64,000 nt of DNA from Leptodactylus fallax (Eukaryota > Chordata > Amphibia > Anura > Leptodactylidae). Below, in pieces: positions 34,512 to 55,900 of this stretch. Positions within the stretch are counted from its first letter, which is position 1. The number at the start of each line of letters is the position of its first letter. The notes beneath the pieces were generated by a model. It made no database searches. It saw nothing but the letters and a program-made list of their open reading frames with translations, and was not told where the DNA came from. The translations under genes were made by a program, and so were the position numbers. The stretch covers positions 868,001 through 932,000 of the forward strand of contig CAMRHE010000359.1 in NCBI GenBank assembly GCA_947044405.1, in the 5' to 3' direction.

Positions 34512-35630
34512 CTTATCTGAAAAATGCTGCAGCAAAAACAGCCAAAATCGGGTGATTTTTTTTAATTCAGTTTTTATTCACTGTGTGATTCATTCAAAAA
34601 AAAAAAAAATATTACAAGTGAAGACAATTTGTAACCCATTTCTGAATTCGATTAGGTCAGTTGCACAATTTGGGTGTCTTATGGTTGGGTGATTATATCC
34701 TAAATCAAAGTGACAATTAATTGAGCATTTTAACGATTATTTTTGGACACTCCCCTTGTTACGTGCCACACCCCCTATTTATATGTTGTGCCACTGAATT
34801 TGGGTTTCAGGTATTTACACATCAGCAATCCTGACTGGATAATGTACAATTAGTGATGTATCTTTTAGCCAATGGCAGTATGAGATAGAATGACATGGAT
34901 GCAAAAAAATAATGTGTATCCATTACCTGAGCTGACCACTGGTTTTGGTTATTTTATGATTATTTCCCCTGCCCTAGGGTCTGCCCACACTTTGCGGTTG
35001 CTGGATGTGGTTGTAATTCCATCTGCTTGTCATTACCAATAACGGAACTGTCATTGAAAAAAAAGAAAATACAACAGGACACTCCCTTGTGCGGAACCTT
35101 AAATTTAATCTAAGTTTAATGGGTTAAAATACCCACAAAATACCCTTATAGGTGGAATAATACCTTATGTTGTTGTGTGAGACACAACAACTAATACGCC
35201 TTTGAATGCAGTTTCGGGGTTTTACCTTCAAAATCATGAAAACATTGGCTACTGTGGGTGGGCAGGAATCCTGCCACATTAGGACGGACCCTAAAAGCAT
35301 CAGCAAGAAACTGAAGGTTAAAGAAAATATTTCTGCAGAACTGACGTGTACAGCTAGGACTAGTGGCATTAGTGTTGCCTAGCAGTGAACCTTACCAGAG
35401 ACATGGACAAAGCAACAAATCCTTCTGTAAGTGTCTCTTCTGCTAACATAACACATCTGGTCACTGCCATAAAATATCACAGAACATATGAGCCATGCTA
35501 CTCTTGGGTACGATGGCCTAAAGCTGAATTCACAAGTGCTTTTTACTGCGTTTTAGGGACTTTTGTGTGTCCATTTTCTTTACACAGACACACAAAAAAA
35601 ATGCCATGCATAAGATTTAAGGTAGCCTTA
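34512..35630. other. intergenic, no gene recognised
   Basis: No exon with domain content or good splice sites was seen. A HIGD2A-like gene, the neighbour of NOP16 in mammals, was looked for here and not found. Confidence 0.4.
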
Positions 35631-36244
35631 AAGGGAACCTGTCAAGAAGTCTGGGACAACTAAACTGCCAGCATGCCATTGAGCAGCCAATATTTAGGGT
35701 CTGTATCATACCGCACCATTCACAGCCTTCATTGTACACAGTAAAATTGAGGCTGGCAGAACTGTGGAGTTGGTAGGCCAAACCATGAACTCCTCTATGA
35801 CTCCTGCTCTGACTCCTTCATAAATGACTGGCAGCCATAGTCAGTCAGAAGCAGTAAAAATCCTCATTTTCATTAAAAAACTAGTGATGGAAGTGCTATG
35901 AAAGTAAATATGTAACAAGTTACGCATCTATTTGTACACTAATAATAATTGTATAATATTGAAAATAATAAATCAGTTTATTATGAAACTGGTAATGTTT
36001 TTCCAACTCTGACTCCACAGCCCTGGAGGTCAGTTCACCTTGTATCACTGAGTATGCAACCACAGTGCAGAACATGCTCAGTGAAGCCTAGGCTACACTA
36101 CGCACAATATACTGGAGTCACTCAGCGGACTCATCTCAGCAGACACTGGGGAACTTCAAATTTGGATAGTGGCACCAACAGCGATATGGCAACGCTTAAC
36201 AGCATGCCAATGGTTTAGTGGTCCCAACCAGGCTGACAGACTCT
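35631..36244. mobile_element. TTAA-type MITE containing a nested hAT MITE
   Basis: Left end TTAA/AGGGAACCTGTCA and right end TGACAGACTCTCT/TTAA form an aged inverted pair. The interior is split by the CAGGGCTGTGG-type element at 35757-36025. Confidence 0.6.
35757..36025. mobile_element. hAT-type MITE nested in the TTAA element
   Basis: Left end CAGAACTGTGGAGTTGGTAG; right end GACTCCACAGCCCTG. The flanking octamers GAGGCTGG and GAGGTCAG agree at 5 of 8 positions, with transitions only. Same family as 32745-33076. Confidence 0.6.
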
Positions 36245-36477
36245 CTTTAAAGAGGATCTGTCAGCTCTCTTGGTATACTTGTTTGAGTAAATTCCTGCAT
36301 TAAACCATAAGTCGTATTAAAAAACTTTTTTTTTTTTTTTTGCACTGTGCTGTTCCTCAAATCTAGAAAATGCATGAATAAATTGACGTCTGAGTGATAC
36401 CACTCTTCTCAGGAGAAAATTTACAAAGACCTCATGCACACGACCGTACTCTTTATCTGCAATTGTGAATCAAAGTA

Positions 36478-38079
36478 TAGTGCCTTGTGAAAGTATTCGG
36501 CCCCCTTGAACTTTTCAACCTTTTGCCACATTTCAGGCTTCAAACATAAAGATATAAAATTTTAATTTTTTGGTGAAGAATCAACAACAAGTGGGACACA
36601 ATTGTGAAGTGGAACGAAATTTATTGGTTATTTTAAACTTTTGTAAAAAATAAAAAACTGAAAAGTGGGGCGTGCAATATTATTCGGCCCCTTTATTTTC
36701 AGTGCAGCAAACTCACTCCAGAAGTTCAGTGAGGATCTCTGAATGATCCAATGTTGTCCTAAATGACTGAAGATAAATATAATCCACCTGTGTGTAATCA
36801 AGTCTCCGTATAAATGCACCTGCTCTGTGATAGTCTCAGGGTTCTGTTTAAAGCGCAGAGAGCATCATGAAGACCAAGGAACACACCAGGCAGGTCCGTG
36901 ATACTGTTGTGGAGAAGTTTAAAGCTGGATTTGGATACAAAAAGATTTCCCAAACTTTAAACATCCCAAGGAGCACTGTGCAAGCGATCATATTGAAATG
37001 GAAGGAGTATCAGACCACTGCAAATCTGCCAAGACCCGGCCGTCCCTCTAAACTTTCATCTCAAACAAGGAGAAGACTGATCAGAGATGCAGCCAAGAGG
37101 CCCATGATCACTCTGGATGAACTGCAGAGATCTTCAGCTGAGGTGGGAGAGTCTGTCCATAGGACAACAATCAGTCGTACACTGCACAAATCTGGCCTTT
37201 ATGGAAGAGTGGCAAGAAGAAAGCCATTTCTCAAAGATATCCATAAAAAGTCTCGTTTTAAGTTTGCCACAAGCCACCTGGGAGACACACCAAACATGTG
37301 GAAGAAGGTGCTCTGGTCAGATGAAAGCAAAATCGAAGTTTTTGGCCACAATGCAAAACTATATGTTTGGCGTAAAAGCAACACAGCTCATCACCCTGGA
37401 CACACCATCCCCACTGTCACACATGGTGGTGGCAGCATCATGGTTTGGGCCTGCTTTTCTTCAGCAGGGACAGGGAAGATGGGTAAAATTGATGAGAAGA
37501 TGGATGGAGCCAAATACAGGACCATTCTGGAAGAAAACCTGTTGGAGTCTGCAAAAGACCTGAGACTGGGACGGAGATTTATCTTCCAACAAGACAATGA
37601 TCCCAAACATAAAGCAAAATCTACAATGGAATGGTTCACAAATAAACATATCCAGGTGTTAGAATGGCCAAGTCAAAGTCCAGACCTGAATCCAATCGAG
37701 AATCTGTGGAAAGAGCCGAAAACTGCTGTTCACAAATGCTCTCCATCCAACCTCACTGAGCTCGAGCTGTTTTCCAAGGAAGAATGGGCAAGAATTTCAG
37801 TCTCTCAATGTGCAAAACGGATAGAGACATACCCCAAGCGACTTGCAGCTGTAATCGCAGCAAAAGGTGGCGCTACAAAGTATTAACTTAACTTTTCAGT
37901 TTTTTATTTTTTACAAAAGTTTAAAATATCCAATAAAATTCATTCCACTTCATGATTGTGTCCCACTTGCTGTTGATTCTTCACCAAAAAATTTACATTT
38001 TATATCCTTATGTTTGAAGCCTGAAATGTGGCAAAAGGTTGAAAAGTTCAAGGGGGCCGAATACTTTCGCAAGGCACTG
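36478..38079 (+). mobile_element. Tc1-like transposon, family B (1602 bp)
   Basis: The right terminus is GCACTG, and the left is the same sequence with its first base changed (TAGTGCCTTG). It is flanked by TA (36476-36477 and 38080-38081). The AGTATTCGGCCCCCTTGAAC motif occurs at both outer ends, and a shorter TATTCGGCCCCTT copy lies inward on the left, an IR/DR layout. It encloses an uninterrupted transposase. It was inserted into an older MITE whose halves (ATGCACACGACCGT on the left, CATACACACAGCC on the right) still flank it. Confidence 0.95.
36867..37886 (+). CDS. Tc1-like transposase, full-length open frame
   Basis: 339 residues, the usual length for Tc1 transposases. The N-terminal half holds two helix-turn-helix regions (GFGYKKISQTLNIPRSTVQA and the region near residues 65-110) joined by the GRPSK AT-hook-like linker. 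The DD34E catalytic triad is complete: Asp152 in WSDESK, Asp243 in QQDNDPKH and Glu278 in NPIENLW. A glycine-rich THGGGSIMVW segment lies between the first two. The enzyme would bind the terminal repeats and cut and paste at TA. A change of the usual Asp to Glu-Pro after NLWK (NLWKEPK) may matter for activity. No frameshift or stop is seen, unlike the family A copies. Confidence 0.95.
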   Translation: MKTKEHTRQVRDTVVEKFKAGFGYKKISQTLNIPRSTVQAIILKWKEYQTTANLPRPGRPSKLSSQTRRRLIRDAAKRPMITLDELQRSSAEVGESVHRTTISRTLHKSGLYGRVARRKPFLKDIHKKSRFKFATSHLGDTPNMWKKVLWSDESKIEVFGHNAKLYVWRKSNTAHHPGHTIPTVTHGGGSIMVWACFSSAGTGKMGKIDEKMDGAKYRTILEENLLESAKDLRLGRRFIFQQDNDPKHKAKSTMEWFTNKHIQVLEWPSQSPDLNPIENLWKEPKTAVHKCSPSNLTELELFSKEEWARISVSQCAKRIETYPKRLAAVIAAKGGATKY

Positions 38080-38328
38080 TATGGTCACATTCGTTTCTAT
38101 GGGCCCATACACACAGCCATAGGTTTTGGAGCTGTGTGCCCGGGGCTGTAGTGAAGTGCCACAAAATATGGAGCAGGTCCTATACCTGTCTGTATTTGCA
38201 GCTCAGTCCAATCATTGCAATGTATGGGTCAGTGAATACCTTGGATACATGGATACTAATCCGTGTATCATCAGTGCCGTTCTTACTGACCTGTATACTG
38301 CACATGGTGGTGTACATGTAGCCTAGGC

Positions 38329-38492
38329 CCAAAGCTGCTTTTTTTTTTTGCAGATTTCACTGCAGTTTTATTTACCAAATCCAGGAGTGACTACAAAATG
38401 AATGGGAAATATATAGGAAGCTCTTATATAAAAATTGCAGCAAAATCTGCAACAAAAAAGCTGCTTTTCCACAACGTAAGGCCTCAGCCTAA
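38329..38492. repeat. MITE of the GGCTGAGGCCCCA family
   Basis: Left end AGGCCCAAAGCTGC; right end GTAAGGCCTCAGCCTAAA. The core GCAAAATCTGCAACAAAAAA is shared with 42648-42873. It lies about 400 bases before the NOP16 start. Confidence 0.6.
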
Positions 38493-38779
38493 AACAGCCA
38501 TGCCAGTCACTGCATGTAGAGAATATGACATTCTCCCAATGGTTATGAGCAATATGTCCTCTTTAAAGCAAATTGCTTTTAAAAAACGCAACCAAACGCA
38601 TCTATACGCTATTTTTTTTTAAAGATGTTGCATAGGGCGATTCTGTTTTTAGACTGTACATGCAACAGACGATGGCAAAATGGAAGAAGCAGCAGAGTAT
38701 GCTGGGATCGAGCCCTATAAACACCTGCACATACGTCTACATACTGTATACACCCTATAGGCGTGCTCAGCTGCTAAAA

Positions 38780-38851
38780 ACTACACTTCCCACAATGCCA
38801 AGCTCCCATGTGCTGACGTCAGACTCCTGCGACTTGTCAGTAGACCACGTG
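38780..38851 (+). promoter_or_regulatory. NOP16 proximal promoter: ZNF143-type site, CRE, E-box
   Basis: Three sites lie within 110 bases of the start codon. ACTACACTTCCCACAATGCC (38780-38799) closely fits the ZNF143/THAP11 element. TGACGTCA (38814-38821) is a perfect CRE. CACGTG (38846-38851) is a canonical E-box. Mammalian NOP16 is a documented MYC target, so the E-box fits. Function is inferred from sequence only. Confidence 0.65.
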
Positions 38852-38887
38852 TGTCGCGCCTCGGTGGACTGAGTTCGGGGAGACAAG

Positions 38888-38991
38888 ATGGGGAAAGTGA
38901 GGAAGAAGAGAAAGAATACATTTAACTACAGCGTCAATAGGAAGAAGCTGAAGCGCAGGGCGAGGAAGAAAGACGCACCGCGGATCGCCTG
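38888..38991 (+). CDS. nop16: NOP16 exon 1
   Basis: Starts at ATGG and encodes the basic N-terminus. The final Cys codon is split with exon 2, before GTGAGG. Confidence 0.94.
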
Positions 38992-41900
38992 GTGAGGACA
39001 GGGCGGGTATGGTGTTCTGCTGGAGGAGACCTGGCTGCGCATGTTGGGCTCTCAGACCCGCCGTTGGGCTAGTGGTGGACAGCATGTAGCTGAGTGGATC
39101 TGCTTTCGATAATGCCATAGATCCGGCATGGTGAACAGATTCTGGTACACCGTGCATTGGACTTGTTGGGTCTGTTGCACCCCTCCTGGTGACGGGGCGG
39201 ACACCGAGGATGTCCGGTAGTGTTTGCCCTGTGATGGATATTTTCTCTATAAAGGTCTATGGTGATGTTGGAGCTGTGTTCCCCAGCCCCATTGTGTTAT
39301 GGCTGCTGTGCCCAATCCTCCTAGTAAACTCCATTACAGTATACTCTCTGTATACGCCTTACCAGTATCTCTGAATGCAGGCTGTTTCTGAGCACAGCCT
39401 ATTTGTTTCTGGCTCTCATAAGGATAAGGTTCCCGCCTGCTCTACGTTGGTGGTTTACTTCCCTGAATCTGCTTTAAAAATGCGGAGATCCGCATTTTTG
39501 AGTGGAATCCCAGCAGACCCTATTATAGTCCACTTTTTAAGCGGATTAGGTTTCCGTTCTTCAGGTCCCCAAGTGGAGCTGAAGAACGGAAAGCTGAACG
39601 CAAGTGTGAACCTAGCATAAAAAGTATGTGAACAAGTGAGAACTGATGTCATGTTTCATTTCCAGTGATGAAATCAGAAAAGCTTGGGATGACACCAAAT
39701 CTGTAGCGTCAAACCTGGCAGACATGGGCCTTGCTGTAGACCCCAACAAGGTGCTCCCAGTTCATGCAGACACAGTAAGTATTGGCTGGAATTAGATTAC
39801 CAAATGTTGAATTTATTTACATGTACACGTTTTGTCCGATGAGACGGTATTGTTGACACACTTGGGTCCTTGATTTTTATGGTTGCAATTTTTTCTCCCT
39901 CCCATAAGACAGCATTAAAAGGGAGTCTGTTGCCAGAACATAGAATATCAACCCAACCCCACAGAGAAATCAACTAGGGTCACCCTTTGTGAATCAGTGC
40001 CTCCATAGCCACAATATATCTGTGGTTTTTTTTTTTCAATATGTAAATGAGCTCTTTGGTGCAGTAGGCTCCAGTGTCTCACACCACGGTCAGCTGGCGT
40101 CTTCTGGCAGAAGTCCTAAGGAAAGGAATTGGGACGTCACCTATCACGTTCTGTGCTTGACCTCAGCGGTCACGTGAGACGAGGACTTCTGCCAGAAGAA
40201 GTCTGAGTGAGATTAGGACCGGACCGCAGTGGGAAACACCGGGATGGGTATGTGAATACATTTTTCTATACACATAGATGGATTTCTGTGTCCAACTGCC
40301 CACTGATCTTTGAGAGAGCTTGTAGTACTCCATCACTTCCTGGAGATTGTGTTTTCTGTCATTGCTGCTGAGGGCGCTGTGCTTGGTTGTTTCTGTTGAA
40401 TGGAACAGCAGTTATGCATTTAGGTCTTTGAGGCCAAATTAAAGATTTTTAGGCCATCTGAGTTTGATAATTTGAGATTTCTAATAAACTTGTATCTGAG
40501 ACTGAAAGTGTGCCACATGTTAACTTTGTGGTTGCTTAATAGTAAAGTAAATGACATTTTCAACTAATGTGTATTGGGCATTACTGCTAGAATTCCCAGC
40601 GGTTTATTGTACCAAAAACTACAGTTGAGAAGTAATAATATAGTACAAGGCAGCGCTGGCATTTAAAAAGTATGAATTAGCATGGCGTTGATATTTTATC
40701 AGCGCATAAAGCAGAAAATATGTCTGACTTTTTCTAACCAATTTACTTTACATTTTTCTTAGAGCACAAGTACTGGACAAAAATATGTCCGAAAGCCATA
40801 TGTCATAGAAGGTAAGATCTTCGTAATCTGCGAACAGACTGTTCCCTTTTCTGCCTGACTTTTTAATCTTCCCGTATTGAACTTAATTATGTTTTCTTGA
40901 CATAGTAAGGAAAGCATAAATTTTGTCATCCCTAAGGGTGAATTCAGACAGCTGTGTCCTGCTGAACTAAACTCATTTTATCATAATGATCAGTGACTCT
41001 CTGATTTCCAGCCTGTCTACTGTCCCCATACTCAATGATGCTGTGAGCAAAAGGGAAAGTAGACCCACAGTTGGGCCACAACTTTGATGCAGTCGGTTAG
41101 GTTCAGCTGAGCCTTGGGAAATGCAGCTGTCACATGGGTCTTGTTATCTGGTCTGGTCCATCTTAATTAAGTGATGGAAATGATTTATACTTTGTGGCTG
41201 TGTATTAGTAGTACAAACACATGCCCACAATATACAAATCACCCAGAGGTCTGTTAGTCTAGCCCTCATACAAATGGTTACAGCTGACAGATGTCTGAAA
41301 CAATCCAACACAGCAAATTTTGGTTGTGACCAACTTTAGTTAAGGTATGCTGTACGTTACAAACGTTTGTAGACTTATCTATGGACGATCAATCAAAATC
41401 CGCCTCTTCAGCAGTCTAAAAATGTAATGTTTATGGCCAGCTTTAGTGCGATATCATAAGAACCGCTGATACACAGGGAACACTGTATACTATATACTGT
41501 TACATAAATTAACCTTTAAATATATGTCACAACTTAGTTTGTAACACCTTAAATATAATGCAGTGTTTTTGTGGAAGCTGACTTGTACTTTTTTTTTATT
41601 CCAGATCTAAAAGCTTCAGCCAGTCTACCATCCAAAAAAACAATGGGCATTTCTTCTGACATGGTCTTATATGTTCGTCACATGGTAGAAAATTACGGTG
41701 AAGACTACAAGGTATTTCAACACTGTAATAATCTATACTTAACTGCTTGGCGACATCCACCATGTGTATACACCACTACTGCCAAGTGGTTAATACTCTG
41801 GGCCATACCTTTACTGCAAGGGTTTGGGACAACCTCAGGAGCTGAGTTCATTCCATGTGCATCTGTTTTATATTACAGCTGACATACTGCTGTAGTGACC

Positions 41901-43338
41901 TGCATCAGAGATAAAGGACCTATACACACAGACCTGGACTAGTTCCCTAGCTGCTGGAGGGCCCCCCACTCTCTTTATCTAACCAAATAAAAATCTACAG
42001 TTGCTATTGATTGAAGGGTGGGGGTGTTAAACTGCTGGGACCCATTGAGGAAGATTTCCTAAGCTAAATGTACCACAATTCTAACTATATGTGCATAATA
42101 AATGCCCTACATACTGGTGAAGATGCACCAAATTTATCATCCAGCCTGGGCCACAGTGATTGGTCCTGCATAAGAATCTGATGACTTATAGGTGATAAAG
42201 TAAGATATTGCTGTGTTGTGACTGTAGAAGTTTTTTACTTTTCTTGATGGGTGATGCTTGCGACTTTGTCATTTTGTGAGATTTTGATCTGTTTTGCAAA
42301 CTTGTGGTGTAGTCTGCTTACAAACCCTTCAGGAAGTTGGTGGTCCTAGGAAAGTTGCAGTGATGGCCACCTGGGCCTTTTTCTCCTTCTCCATGTCTAC
42401 ATAGAGAGATAATTTTAAATACACTTTGTACTGGCCATATCTGAGATGTATAGGTAAGCTTCTTTACTTAGGTTTGTTGAGGTAGTCTACAAAATATGAT
42501 TTTTCATACAAAGGGTTATATCTAGATTACAATTTAACTGCCTGACCACTCTACTGTATTCAGATACTATCATTAACCCTTATGAAAATGATCAGTGGAG
42601 ATACTAGATCAGACACTAAAAACTGTAATTTTGGTATAAGTCTTTTTAAGGCTGAGGCCCCATGTTGCGGAAATGAAGCTTTTTTGTGTTTCAGATTTTG
42701 CTGCGGTTTTTTGAGCCAAAGTCAAGAATGGCTACAGAAGGAATGGGAAATATATAGGAAGCTTCTTATACTTCTCCCTTCTGCTCAGTCCACTTCTGGC
42801 TTTGGCTCAAAAGCCACAGCAAAATCTGCAACAAAAAAAGCTGCGTTTCTGCAATGTGGGGCCTTAGCCTAAAAGTGCATATTGTGCTGCCTTTTCCTGT
42901 TTCTAAGATCAGTCAAATTCAGTCTGTAATTTCTGAAATGATCCAAGCTGCACTTTTTTTTTTTTTTTTTTTTCTTCTCTCTCAATTGCTCTATTTTCCG
43001 TACCATTCGTTTAGTATAGAGTGTATTTCAGCTATAAAGTTGCAAATCCCGTCCCATCTGGACCTAGTTCGTTTCCTTAGACCCGTGGTTACAAAAGGAT
43101 TTATGGATGTAATACAAACCTATTACTACCATCCGAGTGTGGCCTAAGTGTTAAGGTCAGAGAGCTCTTAAGCATGCATTTAGGTGTAGTCATTTTTCTT
43201 CTTTTACAGGCAATGGCGCGGGATGACCAAAATTACTACCAGGACACGCCAAAACAAATCCAGCGCAAAGTAAACCTGTACAGACGACATCATCCAGCTG
43301 AGTACCAAGCTCTGCTCACATCAAGAACAAAGCAATGA
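38888..43338 (+). CDS. nop16: NOP16, nucleolar protein 16 (five exons)
   Basis: Coding exons are 38888-38991, 39666-39774, 40763-40811, 41605-41711 and 43210-43338: 498 bases, 165 residues (178 in human). The N-terminus is very basic (MGKVRKKRKNTFNYSVNRKK), as for nucleolar targeting. Family signatures follow: AWDDTKSV, NLADMGLAVDPN, VRKPYVIEDL, ASLPSKK, YVRHMVENYGEDYKAMARD and NYYQDTPKQIQRKVN. These make the identification secure. NOP16 takes part in 60S ribosomal subunit assembly in the nucleolus. All splice borders are AG/GT and the phases agree. The protein is shorter than in mammals because the variable stretch before VRKPYV and the C-terminal tail are reduced. It is convergent with ARL10, with stop codons 500 bases apart. 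Confidence 0.96.
39430..39620. repeat. fragment of the GGTTCACACCTGCG MITE family
   Basis: Contains AAAATGCGGAGATCCGCATTTTT, CACTTTTTAAGCGGATTAGG and the GTGTGAACCTAGCATAA right end. The left end is missing. It lies in NOP16 intron 1. Confidence 0.6.
39666..39774 (+). CDS. nop16: NOP16 exon 2
   Basis: Follows TTTCCAG and precedes GTAAGT. Encodes DEIRKAWDDTKSVASNLADM and the MGLAVDPNK signature. Confidence 0.95.
40060..40260. repeat. fragment related to the TTAA-target MITEs
   Basis: Shares GACCTCAGCGGTCACGTGAG, ACTTCTGCCAGAAGAAG and GGACCGCAGTGGGAAACACC with the MITEs at 4981-5282 and 16642-17035. It lies in NOP16 intron 2. Confidence 0.6.
40763..40811 (+). CDS. nop16: NOP16 exon 3
   Basis: A short exon after TTTTTCTTAG. 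Encodes STSTGQKYVRKPYVIE, with the conserved VRKPYV, before GTAAGA. Confidence 0.93.
41605..41711 (+). CDS. nop16: NOP16 exon 4
   Basis: Follows a strong pyrimidine tract and CCAG. Encodes LKASASLPSKKTMGISSDMV and YVRHMVENYGEDYK, before GTATTT. Confidence 0.94.
42648..42873. mobile_element. MITE of the GGCTGAGGCCCCA family, best copy
   Basis: TAAGGCTGAGGCCCCATGTT on the left and AATGTGGGGCCTTAGCCTAA on the right form the inverted ends. A second inner inverted pair is GAGCCAAAGTCAAGAATGG and CTGGCTTTGGCTC. It lies in NOP16 intron 4. Confidence 0.75.
43210..43338 (+). CDS. nop16: NOP16 exon 5
   Basis: Follows CTTTTACAG. Encodes AMARDDQNYYQDTPKQIQRK and the C-terminal tail to TGA. Confidence 0.95.
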   Translation, partial: AMARDDQNYYQDTPKQIQRKVNLYRRHHPAEYQALLTSRTKQ

Positions 43339-43632
43339 AAACATGGCTTCTATGCACAGGACTTGGAGAGAGGCCCAGATTCTGTTCAGAAAGTGCGAAC
43401 AGGAGAATATTGTGGCCCTGTCACTTTCAGGAGCTCTAGATCTGTTTATACATAGTAATGGTGAAGACTTGAGAAGATGGCTGGGGCAGTGAAGCACAGC
43501 CTTAGGGTGGACACAAGACGGGATCATGTGTTCGCACGATAAATATATTTTACGTTTGTATAACATTAAATAACCACAAACAAAAAATTTATTCCTTCAT
43601 TTAAAAAAAAACAAAAAACAAAGTGTCTACAA

Positions 43633-43638
43633 AATAAA
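43633..43638 (+). terminator. candidate polyadenylation signal of NOP16
   Basis: AATAAA lies 295 bases after the NOP16 stop and 200 bases short of the ARL10 stop on the other strand, so the two 3' UTRs may overlap. Confidence 0.45.
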
Positions 43639-43837
43639 TTATGCATCAAGCAGTGGTGTCTTTCCTAAAGACCACAGGGTGTAGTGAGAACCTGCCCCAC
43701 TTCTGTCCCCTGAGCCATCCAAATATTACTCAGATGGCAGCTTCCGGTCAATCTGACCAAGGTTCGTCCTCTCCACCAGACTGATGGAGAGCCATACGTT
43801 ATCCTTCAACTGGACCAAAAATTCCTGACTGCATTCA

Positions 43838-54303
<10,466 letters not shown>

Positions 54304-54352
54304 CTATCTATAGGGCAACCGCGGCTCATCCACCGGGATCCCTGCCCGGTCG

Positions 54353-54452
54353 TGACGTCACTGCTACCTGCCACGCCCTGTCTCACATACATAACATATA
54401 CAGGGGGCGATTCTGTAAGAACAGTGGCCTTTCCCTGTACTCTGCGCATGCG
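54353..54452 (-). promoter_or_regulatory. ARL10 promoter: CRE and NRF1-type sites
   Basis: The perfect palindrome TGACGTCA (54353-54360) lies 50 bases before the start codon. TGCGCATGCG (54443-54452), the NRF1 core, lies 140 bases before it. The surrounding region (54090-54350) is GC- and CpG-rich, like a CpG-island promoter. Confidence 0.6.
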
Positions 54453-54757
54453 TGATATGAGTCTGGCAGTCCCTATGAGTCTTGCAGTCCGCCTGGGTGT
54501 GCGTTGTTCTGGTCCGTCGGAGGACCAAGGGACTGGGATCCGTTATTTTAAACTGAAACCGCCAGAGAAAAAGTCGGACTTGCAGCATGTCTGGTAGTTT
54601 TCGGCGTCCCTGCCGCGAAGACTCTAACGCAAATGTGAACAGTATTTAGGTCTGTTTAGTGGCGTCTTTTCTCCAAAAATCGCTTCTTGCTGTTCACAAC
54701 ATAAAAAGAAGATATAGACTAGAAAAAACTGCCTAATGATAAAAACAATCACATTTC

Positions 54758-54940
54758 AGGCTGGATTCACACCTGCGCCTGGATTCTGAATCCGCATTTT
54801 TCAGGTGGAAATCTGGCGGACCCCATTATAGACTATGGGATCCGCTGGTAACCACTTTTTAAGCGGATTGGGTTTCCATTTTTCGGGTCCCCAAGTGGAC
54901 CCAAAGAATGGAAACCTGAGCGCAGGTGTGAACCTAGAGT
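54758..54940. mobile_element. GGATTCACACCTGCG MITE, uninterrupted copy
   Basis: GGCTGGATTCACACCTGCGC on the left and GCGCAGGTGTGAACCTAG on the right are the inverted ends. CACTTTTTAAGCGGATTGGG lies inside. Confidence 0.75.
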
Positions 54941-55473
54941 CTTTTTTCAAGGATACTGTAGTATGTGGGAATGGGGAGAAATGGTGACATGGAAATCAAA
55001 TATTAGAAGAGAAGTTGAGCTTGAGATTGATATGTGGGCTCCCTCCCTTTTTCCCAAGGCCCTAAAATCTCCCATGTCCTGACATTTGCTCCCCCCCCAA
55101 GTACACTAAATCATCCTTGCAACTGTACAAAGCTGTACACATAATAGGTATTATACATATCCCCAATCACACCTACAACCCTCCCTTGTGTACCTCAACT
55201 TGGCATAGTTTTGTGTGTCTATAGAGACCAATACCTGACCACATTCGGAAGGAAAATGATTTTGTGAGAAAGTGGTGTGAGACAACCAGGGTTGTGGGAT
55301 GACCATGGTGAGCGGCCTCAGACCGTGCTACAGAAGTGAATTTGAACAACATATAGCCTGGTAATCATGTCAATGTATGTCATGAAATTGACACAAAGTT
55401 GCAATGTTTAAAAGGCTTTATTGAATCAATGAGCTTATTACATCGATTTTCACAGAGGATTACATTTTTGCTT
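54941..55473. other. no gene recognised
   Basis: Only short frames; no exon or transposon end was seen. Confidence 0.4.
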
Positions 55474-55900
55474 ATAAATACAACGAGATCTGCAGCCTGC
55501 TTTTACATGGCACAAATACAACCAGATATATAACCTGCTTTTACATGGCACAAATACAACCAGATCTATAACCTGCTTTTACATGGCACAAATACAACCG
55601 GAGCTACAGCCTACTTTTACATGGCACAAATACAATTGGAGCTATAGCCCTGCTTTTACATGGTATAAATATAACCAGATCTATAACCTGCTTTTACATG
55701 GCACTAATACAACCAGATCTACAGCCTACGTTTACATGGCATAAATATAGCCAGATCTATAACCTGCTTTTACATGGCACAAATACAACCAGCTCTACAA
55801 CCTGCGTTTACATGGCACAAATACAACCGGAGCTATAGCCTACTTTTACATGGCAAAAATACAACCGGAGCTATAACCCTGCTTTTACATGGCACAAATA
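55474..55900. repeat. minisatellite, 38-bp unit, about eleven copies
   Basis: The unit is close to CAGATCTATAACCTGCTTTT followed by ACATGGCACAAATACAAC. Copies differ by few substitutions and occasional single-base insertions. No reading frame survives across it. Confidence 0.9.

Noticed and set aside
34512..38700. HIGD2A gene expected next to NOP16
   Set aside because: No segment resembling its two hydrophobic helices or conserved loop was found upstream of NOP16.
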